Source: Actinomycetales bacterium (GTDB taxonomy: Bacteria > Actinomycetota > Actinomycetes > Actinomycetales > Dermatophilaceae). From it: a stretch of DNA of 20,250 nt. The position numbers and the translations under genes are program-made. This document shows positions 14,990-20,250 of the stretch, piece after piece. The stretch is from positions 1-20,250 of the forward strand of contig JADJVI010000040.1 in assembly GCA_016710645.1 (NCBI GenBank), read 5' to 3'. Position 1 is the stretch's first letter; every line of letters begins with the position of its first letter. Under the pieces are notes generated by a model that searched no databases, was not told the origin of the DNA, and saw only the letters and a program-made list of their open reading frames with translations.

Positions 14990-17441
14990 GGTGCGCCGGC
15001 CCCGCACCTGGGTGGCGTCCCGGGCGCGCCGGATGCGGATCGCCCAGGCCGGTGGCGCGCTCACCCCCCAGCGCTCGACGACGGTGGGGTATGCCGTGCC
15101 CCGCCCGCCCACCCGGCGTCGCGTCCTGTCGGCGATCGGCCTCGGGGTGGGCCTACTGGTGTGTCTGGTCCTGGCCCTGGACGTCGTCGCCCCGGAGTCG
15201 CTGCCGGACGGCATACGGGCGTGGATGCACGACAATCGCTGGGGCCCGCTCGTCATCGTGCTGGCGATCCTGCCCGTCGGGCTTGGTCTGCCAGGAGGGC
15301 GCGGGCCGCTGACCGGACGCCGCACCGCCTTCTTGTGGCCCACGGTCCTGGCTGCGATCGCGCTCGTGCTGGGGCTGGTTTCTTATCTGCCGCAAGCGGG
15401 ACAGGAGGCGCCGCTCTTCGCGCCGCTGTTTTGGACGCTCGCGCTCTTCGCCGGCAATGTCCAGGTCTTCTGGGGGTCGGGCGGGGCGGTGTCGGGGCCG
15501 CCTCTGGCCCTGGAACTCGCCCGCCTGGCTGCCCTGAGCGCGACGCTCTTCACGGCCGTCGAGATCGCCATGCGCTTGTCCAGCCAACGCCTGGGCCGGC
15601 TTCGACTGCTGGTCGATCGGCGTCGCATTGTCATCGTCGGGCTGTCCTCGGACACGCTCACCGTGCTGCGCGCCGTCGCCCGCACCATGTCACCCGACGC
15701 GCTGCTCGTGGTGCTCGACGACGGCACCGACGAGCTGGCGTTGGCCGAGGCGGAAGCGTTTGGCGCCGTCATCCTGCCCGGGCCGATCGGCGAAACGCGC
15801 CTCGCGCAGGCCTGCCTGCACCGCCACCTGCGCGGGTCGAGGGTCATCATGGCCTCGCAGATCTTCGTCCTGCATCCGCGGATGCAGGACGCCATCGACG
15901 CCGCCCGCGACATCGAAGCGACACTCACCGGCGCGACGCTGGAGCCGGGCTTCATCTGTCGGCTCATGGTGCGGATCGATGACCCGTGGACGGCCGAGGC
16001 GTGGCGCCGCGAGCGCGCCACCGAAGTGCGCGCCTGGCTCACCGACGCGCTGTCGGGTTTCGAGCAGACCGCGCGTCGCGTGGTCGCGCTGTCGGGGTAT
16101 GCCGGTGGGTCACCGCTGGTGGTCGTGGGGCGCTCGCGGCTGGCCCTGTCGGTGCTGGCGGAGGTGGCCCATCAGGGACGGGTGGCCCGACTGCCGAGAG
16201 CCGACGGAGTCGTGCCCGAATCTCACGAGTGTGCTGTCGTCCTCGTCGGTCCGGAGGCGGCTGAGCTGGCGCTGGACGCCGAGATCTTCCAGCGGCGCTT
16301 TGGTGGTGCGGGGTTCGTCCCCGTAGTGGAGACGACCTCGGCGGCGTGCGCTGGTGGGGTCTCCTTCGCCGATCTCAAGGACGTGTTGACCAGGTATCCG
16401 ACTGCCGCGGTCGTGCTGGCCCGGAAGCCGGGCGAGGGTGACCCGGAGATGGGAGCCCGCCTCGCGGCGGCATACCCGTTGTGCACGGTCGTGTCCTGGG
16501 AGGAGGACGCGACCGGGGTGCCGGCTACGCCGGCAATCGGCAACCTTTATCGAATCGGCTTGTCGCTCAACGATGTTGGCGGCAACCCGCCGCGCGACAA
16601 CTGGAGTCGCTTGGCTGAGTTGGCGCACGACTACTACCGCGCGATCGATCCGACGCCCGAGGTGCCCCGCGCGGTGCACGAGCCGTGGGATCGGCTGCCG
16701 GTGTTCTTCCAGGAGAGCAATGTCCGCCAACTTGGCCTGCTCTTCTCCTCGGTGACCATTCCCGCGGTCGACCGCACCTGGGCTGGGCCGCCGGCGACCG
16801 AGGTGTTGCCGTGGACCGACGCCGAAGTGGCGGCCCTGGCTCAGGCCGAGCACGAGTCGTGGTGTGCGTATTACTGCTCCCATGGCTGGAGCCACCGGCC
16901 GGGACGGCCGAAGGCCGAGAACCCGCCGAAGGATTGGCGGGTCGATTACGACAAGAGGCTGTGGGCCCCGGACCTGCAGTCCTGGGTGGAGCTGGGCCCG
17001 GATCGACAGTATTGGAATGGCGTCTACGTGCGCCGCGCCCTCGACCTGCTGCCACTGCTCGGGTATGCCGCGACGCCGGCCTTCCATGAATACGAGCGGG
17101 TCGGCGTGGTCAAGGCGACCCGCCTGACTGCGCCCCGGGACTGGGCGTGGAAGGGACAACCGCTGCGCGGTGAGACCGGCGACTGGTGGGTCGAGGATGC
17201 GGCCGGAGGCGGTCGATCGGTGAAGCCGGACAGTTTCGCCGCGACCTACCGCCGGATCGGCGAGGAGCTCTATGAGCGATGCGGGACCGTTCGAGCTCGT
17301 CGGGCCATTCCCGGCGAGGTCATCGTGAGCCCCGAAGGTGAGACGGTCGCGCATGAGGGCGACATGGTCCTCACCTCCGACGGTGTCTCGTGGGTTTCGG
17401 GGGCGGACGCCTTCGAGTCCGGTTACCGCCTCGCGAGCTGA
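14982..17441 (+). CDS. Membrane protein with Rossmann, RyR-like and duplicated GDW domains
   Basis: This protein of about 819 residues is read from GTG 14982 (GTG 14991 and 14958 are alternatives). Residues about 45-200 hold four or so membrane helices (VLSAIGLGVGLLVCLVLALD; WGPLVIVLAILPVGLGL; FLWPTVLAAIALVLGLVSYL). A TrkA/RCK-like Rossmann unit follows (RRRIVIVGLSSDTLTVLRAV), with a second similar strand at SPLVVVGRSRLALSVLAEV. Near residues 600-690 is a RyR-like domain (AEHESWCAYYCSHGW, then YDKRLWAPDL). The C-terminus carries two related modules of the form 'GD.....G.....F...Y' (GDWWVEDAAGGGRSVKPDSF and the segment from GEVIVSPEG to FESGYRL). The overlap with the TIR gene suggests it senses or acts on the TIR product at the membrane. 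That is inference; a ligand is not known. Confidence 0.72.
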   Translation: MARVRRPRTWVASRARRMRIAQAGGALTPQRSTTVGYAVPRPPTRRRVLSAIGLGVGLLVCLVLALDVVAPESLPDGIRAWMHDNRWGPLVIVLAILPVGLGLPGGRGPLTGRRTAFLWPTVLAAIALVLGLVSYLPQAGQEAPLFAPLFWTLALFAGNVQVFWGSGGAVSGPPLALELARLAALSATLFTAVEIAMRLSSQRLGRLRLLVDRRRIVIVGLSSDTLTVLRAVARTMSPDALLVVLDDGTDELALAEAEAFGAVILPGPIGETRLAQACLHRHLRGSRVIMASQIFVLHPRMQDAIDAARDIEATLTGATLEPGFICRLMVRIDDPWTAEAWRRERATEVRAWLTDALSGFEQTARRVVALSGYAGGSPLVVVGRSRLALSVLAEVAHQGRVARLPRADGVVPESHECAVVLVGPEAAELALDAEIFQRRFGGAGFVPVVETTSAACAGGVSFADLKDVLTRYPTAAVVLARKPGEGDPEMGARLAAAYPLCTVVSWEEDATGVPATPAIGNLYRIGLSLNDVGGNPPRDNWSRLAELAHDYYRAIDPTPEVPRAVHEPWDRLPVFFQESNVRQLGLLFSSVTIPAVDRTWAGPPATEVLPWTDAEVAALAQAEHESWCAYYCSHGWSHRPGRPKAENPPKDWRVDYDKRLWAPDLQSWVELGPDRQYWNGVYVRRALDLLPLLGYAATPAFHEYERVGVVKATRLTAPRDWAWKGQPLRGETGDWWVEDAAGGGRSVKPDSFAATYRRIGEELYERCGTVRARRAIPGEVIVSPEGETVAHEGDMVLTSDGVSWVSGADAFESGYRLAS

Positions 17442-17822
17442 ACGGTTGGCTGCGGCGGTTCTGTGGCGCCGGGTCCGGCGTCCAACTGCGATCTCGGGTT
17501 TGGCACGGGCACTGGTGAGCCTCGGCGGCTGGGCCGGAAATCTGATGTCTCCACGACGCGGATTCCCTCGTGGCTCTGTCCGTCAGACCTGACTGGATGG
17601 CACTCCCCAGCCGGGGTCCGGGTCTTCTCCAGGGGGAGGCCCGGACCCCGTCCTGGCTTGTGAGCAGCGCGCTACCGACGGATTCCAGCCCCTTTTGGGT
17701 CGGTCTGTCCGTCAGGGGGAGGAAAGGCGCCCAGATGAATTGGTCTGCGGTGAGCCGCCGCGCCGTTCTCGGATCGTCTGTCTAGTCTCGCTGTTCATCC
17801 GGTAGATGTGGAAGGTGCGACA
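17442..17822. other. 381-base non-coding spacer before the SLATT operon
   Basis: No plausible gene or RNA gene is seen. It holds an 11-bp hairpin (17612-17650), a 12-base direct repeat TCTGTCCGTCAG (17575-17586 and 17704-17715), a weak ACCGAC/GTCGGT inverted pair (17674-17704), and a TAGTCT -10-like box (17783-17788). GGAAGG (17810-17815) serves the GTG at 17823. Base composition is slightly less GC-rich toward its right end. Confidence 0.6.
17612..17650 (+). terminator. Strong hairpin after the RyR gene (likely terminator)
   Basis: CGGGGTCCGGG (17612-17622) pairs perfectly with CCCGGACCCCG (17640-17650) across a 17-base loop that can itself pair (CTCC with GGAG). It lies about 170 bases after the RyR stop, ahead of the next operon. 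There is no T tract, as is common in high-GC actinobacteria. Confidence 0.5.
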
Positions 17823-18398
17823 GTGGCAGATCAACCGCCCGCGGCCATAGGGGACGGGCCAGACTCCGCGGTTCAACTCCAACTCCGAGATCGAATCCGC
17901 GATGAGTGCGCTCGCCTTGAGGAGAGCGCGCGATACAGCTGTCAAGGGCAGTTCGAACAGGCCAAGACATGGCGCAAGGTCAACACGACGCTGGGAATAC
18001 TCGCGAGCTGTGCGTCGGCTCTGGCGGCGATCTTCACGTTCGCGTCGGGGGACGGCCAGCTGGTGGCGGGTGTCACCGCGGTGGCTGCAGCGCTTCTGAC
18101 GGCCACCTACGCAGCCCTGGGTCCGGAACGGCGGGCGGCTCACATGCAGGCTGTTGCCAACCGTTACCTGGCGATTCAGGGCGATGCGCGCCGCTTCATG
18201 CGTGTCGAGTTGCCCACTGTTGCTGCCGACGACGCCCTGGCCCGTCTCCAAGAACTCGCCGCCGAGCTCCAGGAGATTCACAGTGACGCCGACCCCATCA
18301 ACAAGTTCGCGTTCCGCCGAGCCCACGCGAACATCACGGCTGGCGGTCAAACCTACGCCGTGGATTCCTCGTCTGACCATGGAGGTTCCCCCACATGA
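17823..18398 (+). CDS. SLATT-domain two-transmembrane protein
   Basis: This is a 191-residue protein with the SLATT layout (SMODS- and SLOG-associating two-TM effector): a helical N-terminus (RIRDECARLEESARYSCQGQ), a junction FEQAKTWRKVNTTLG leading straight into TM1 (LGILASCASALAAIFTF, about residues 59-76), a short turn, TM2 (VAGVTAVAAALLTATYAAL, about 82-100), then a long helical tail (QAVANRYLAIQGDARRFMRV...LARLQELAAELQEI). SLATT proteins are predicted pore-forming effectors in nucleotide-signalling defence systems. The GTG 17823 is chosen for its GGAAGG ribosome site at seven bases; GTG 17808 is an in-frame alternative. Its stop overlaps the start of the Cas10-like gene (ATGA), so the two are co-translated. 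No nucleotide-sensor domain is fused to it. Confidence 0.75.
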   Translation: MADQPPAAIGDGPDSAVQLQLRDRIRDECARLEESARYSCQGQFEQAKTWRKVNTTLGILASCASALAAIFTFASGDGQLVAGVTAVAAALLTATYAALGPERRAAHMQAVANRYLAIQGDARRFMRVELPTVAADDALARLQELAAELQEIHSDADPINKFAFRRAHANITAGGQTYAVDSSSDHGGSPT

Positions 18399-20017
18399 CC
18401 ACCAACGCGCCCGCGGGCACGGTGCTGCTCCAGATCGAGGCGATGGACATCGTGTCCTACATCTTCGGCACCAACGTCCAACGTGAGCACATCGGCGCTT
18501 CCTGGCTGGTGACACAGCTCCCGAGATGGTTCGCGTCGGCATGCGACGGCGAGTCTGTCGATGTGCTGGTCACGGTCAGCGGGAAACTTCTTGCGACGGT
18601 GGAATCGGCGCAGGCTGCCAAGAGGATCGTCACTGCGGTGTCACGCGCCGCCCTGGACGAGGCACCGGAACTGGACATCTGCGGTGCCTGGGTTTCGGTC
18701 CCCGGGGCGGTAGTAACGGTCGGGGACATGAGGCGCGCCGCCGTTGCCGTGGGAGAGGCGCGGAGCCTTCGGGTCTCCATGGATGCCGCGTCGCCGACGA
18801 TTCCCTTCCTCGATGTGTGTCGAGTCAGCAACCGCCCGCGGTCCCCGAACTGGGCACGACGGGCGAGTGGGCGCGGACAAGAAGATTATCTCTGAGCGAG
18901 AGCAGCCGTCGTAAGAGAGTCAAGGCGCAAGATTTCCGCAGCCACCTCCTGAAGGTCCTCGAACGGAGGGGTCAGCGAGGAGAACGCAACCCGCTTGTTG
19001 CCGCATTTGAAGGAGCTTGAAGAGGCTGCCGACGACGATTCGACAGGGGTCACCGAACTGGAGTGGGTCGGCGTGGTCCATGCCGACGTCAACCACCTGA
19101 CGTCGGCACTATATGGAGAGCAACGCAGAGGGCCCTTCACCCCGTCAATCCGCAAGGATTGCGCGAGCGCACGCGTCAGATCAGCCAGGCGATCGGAGCG
19201 CATACGTGGCGGGTGCAAAGGCCGTCTTGATTCAGGCCGATGCCGCAAGCCCGAAGAAGCGGGTCAACGTCCTCCCGCTCTTCCCGATCATGCTGGGGGT
19301 GACGACCTCACCGTCGTTGTCCACGGTCACTACGCCCTGACCTTCGCCGTCGAATACGCCAAGGCGCTTCCGGGCGGCGACGGGTGCGGATGACAGTCCG
19401 TTGCGGTCTCTGACTGACGATCAGAGCGGGTTCCGCGCTGCCATCGAGTGGCCCTGGTCAAGCCGCACTTTCCCTACCACCTCGCCGCGGCACTCGCCAC
19501 GGCGCTATGCGACCGATCGAAACAGGCATCCCGCGCCGAGTCGATGGTCGACTTTGAGGTGGTCTACGACTCAGTTCACATTGATCTTGACGGCATACGC
19601 GGCCGTGACCCGGTTCCGAGCCTGCGTCCCCTCAGAGTCGAGGGAGTCGGAGCTGGCTCGTGGTGCGGACTGGTCGCCGCGGCACGGGCAGTGGTCGGCG
19701 ATGGCGACAAAGACCGGGGTATGCCGTCGGGCCAGTTGGCCGCGCTGCGGGACGAAGTGCGTCGACCCGGCTCTCCTCCCACCGATCCTGAACTGAGCGA
19801 GGCAGCCGCCGCGCGCTGGTCCAGGCTGGCTCACCAATACCCACGGAGCGCGCAGCGCTGGGGGGATGGGGCGGGGCGGGTTGTGTGGGAGGACAGGCCC
19901 TCGTCCCGCCGGGTCAGTCAGCTCTTCGATATCAAGGCGCTGCTCGATGTCAGCCCGGTGTCGTTGGTGCGGCTCCTCGCAGAAGGTTCCTGTGGCTCGG
20001 AAGGAGACGGCCGATGA
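18395..20017 (+). CDS. Cas10-like (Cmr2 second-palm) GGDD protein, multiply frameshifted
   Basis: Joining frames gives about 540 residues. The N-terminus (VLLQIEAMDIVSYIFGTN, then REHIGASWLVTQLPRW) matches the opening of Cas10/Cmr2-type palm proteins. The palm continues with LEWVGVVHADVNHLTSALYG (about 19058-19117). The catalytic motif reads PIMLG[G]DDLTVVVHGHYAL near 19285-19340, giving GGDD once one missing G is restored. The C-terminal part (VALVKPHFPYHLAAALATAL to the stop) is intact for about 190 residues. GGDD palms of Cas10 make cyclic oligoadenylate. I infer frame changes near 18836, 18873 and 18898 (a compensating pair), 18958, 19125, 19190, 19297, 19370 and 19446. No HD nuclease domain precedes the palm. 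The ATG overlaps the SLATT stop, and its stop overlaps the RAMP start. A minimal CRISPR polymerase (mCpol) is an alternative reading, but length and partner favour Cas10. Confidence 0.72.
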
Positions 20018-20250
20018 TTTCACGCGAGGTGAGCATCACACTGGAGTCGGACTGGACGCACGGCTCGGGCCAGCGCGGTGATGACAATGCCGATATCGCC
20101 ATCCAGCGCGATGCGTCGGGGCGGGCCGCTTCTCAGAGGCACTCACCTCACCGGGTTGGTGCGCGAGGCATTACCTCAAGTGATCGCCATGTTGGTCAAG
20201 GAATCGGCCAAGGACAAGGCGGTGTGGAAGTCCTGGCTTACGGTGCTCTG
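20014..20250 (+). CDS. Cas7-like RAMP protein, N-terminal part, cut by right edge and frameshifted
   Basis: From ATG 20014 (overlapping the previous stop) the protein opens with REVSITLESDWTHGSGQRG, followed by DIAIQRDASGR. After restoring one base (an extra G near 20122-20126) it continues PLLRGTHLTGLVREALPQ and then AMLVKESAKDKAVWKSW to the edge. The pattern 'L.SDWH.GSG...D....RD..G.P...G..L.G..R' is the N-terminal strand, Gly loop and Arg helix of RAMP proteins of the Csm3/Cmr4 (Cas7) type, which form the RNA-binding backbone of type III effector complexes. The only frame as printed ends in a nonsense-like sequence, so the indel is inferred. The gene and presumably further RAMP genes continue outside the window. 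Confidence 0.68.
   Translation, partial: MISREVSITLESDWTHGSGQRGDDNADIAIQRDASGRAASQRHSPHRVGARGITSSDRHVGQGIGQGQGGVEVLAYGAL

Larger units (their letters stand above)
80..19725. repeat. Dispersed GTATGCC/GGCATAC motif, about 29 copies
   Basis: GTATGCC begins at 80, 1062, 1177, 2841, 4626, 4743, 5588, 7922, 7972, 12098, 12835, 15089, 16097, 17063 and 19719. The reverse form GGCATAC begins at 107, 1753, 2082, 4035, 7057, 7911, 8314, 9041, 9593, 11802, 13354, 15210, 16469 and 19592. Twenty of these extend to GTATGCCGT/ACGGCATAC. At about 70% GC some two copies of the 7-mer would be expected by composition. Orientations are balanced (15 against 14). Copies fall in genes and in spacers. Confidence 0.85.

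Noticed and set aside
14039..15343. 434-residue minus-strand frame opposite the TIR gene
   Set aside because: No recognisable motif and biased composition, while the plus frame has TIR and receiver motifs.
16110..17354. 414-residue minus-strand frame opposite the RyR gene
   Set aside because: Antisense shadow of a coding region with clear domain motifs.
18526..19020. Independent small gene in the second frame over the Cas10-like start
   Set aside because: Only its last third resembles coding sequence and it fits as a displaced segment of the Cas10-like protein after an indel.
18886..19248. 120-residue minus-strand frame in the broken part of the Cas10-like gene
   Set aside because: It appears only because indels break the plus frame; the plus strand gives continuous Cas10-like sequence when frames are joined.
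80..19725. GTATGCC motif as a KOPS/Chi-like polarised element
   Set aside because: The two orientations are nearly equal (15 against 14) with no switch along the window.
1..20250. CRISPR array or tRNA/rRNA genes
   Set aside because: No regularly spaced repeats of 25-40 bases and no cloverleaf-like or rRNA-conserved segments were seen by eye, including near the RAMP operon.

Overview
The window reads as a chromosomal segment of a high-GC (roughly 70%) actinobacterium. Evidence for this is the overwhelming use of G/C-ending codons, frequent GTG starts, ATGA/GTGA stop-start overlaps, several apparently leaderless starts, and actinobacterial-type proteins (membrane-fused NirK, DrrAB/NodIJ-like exporter). 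I cannot name the genus from sequence alone; an Intrasporangiaceae-like micrococcale is a guess. A striking genome signature is a 7-mer, GTATGCC/GGCATAC, seen about 29 times on both strands; 20 copies extend to ACGGCATAC. It occurs in genes and in spacers.

Layout. (1) 1-4998: a nitrite/NO module. A divergent winged-helix regulator (cut by the left edge) faces a DUF2249 protein, an NnrS-like multi-haem-type membrane protein (broken by one extra C) and a very large copper nitrite reductase fused to a polytopic membrane domain and an extra cupredoxin domain. (2) 5096-6465, minus strand: an AbiE-type toxin-antitoxin pair with a large palindromic operator embedded in a leaderless promoter, next to a decayed transposase tail. 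(3) 7206-7910, minus: a DedA-family membrane protein behind tandem terminator hairpins. (4) 8108-10693: a polar amino-acid ABC importer (binding lipoprotein, permease, ATPase). (5) 10770-13429: an ABC-2 exporter (ATPase with one extra C, plus two permeases). (6) 13508-17441: a two-gene signalling/defence-like unit, a TIR domain fused to two receiver domains and a membrane protein with Rossmann (TrkA-like), RyR-like and duplicated 'GDW' modules. (7) 17823-20250: a tightly overlapping operon of a SLATT two-TM protein, a Cas10-like GGDD palm protein and the beginning of a Cas7-like RAMP protein, running off the right edge.

How they work together. Regions 1-5 are recognisable metabolism, transport and a mobile toxin-antitoxin system. 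Regions 6-7 look like a defence island. In the TIR unit, phosphorylation-like control (receiver domains) is joined to a probable NAD-consuming or nucleotide-signalling TIR domain and coupled translationally to a membrane RyR protein. In the SLATT-Cas10-RAMP operon, a type III CRISPR-like RNA-guided or RNA-sensing complex with an intact GGDD cyclase motif is coupled to a small membrane effector. No CRISPR array is visible in the window.

Quality caveat: I infer about ten single-base indels. Two are isolated in C runs (near 1165 and 11252) and the rest crowd into 18836-20130. The protein remains recognisable across each break, which suggests sequencing or assembly error at least as much as true gene decay.
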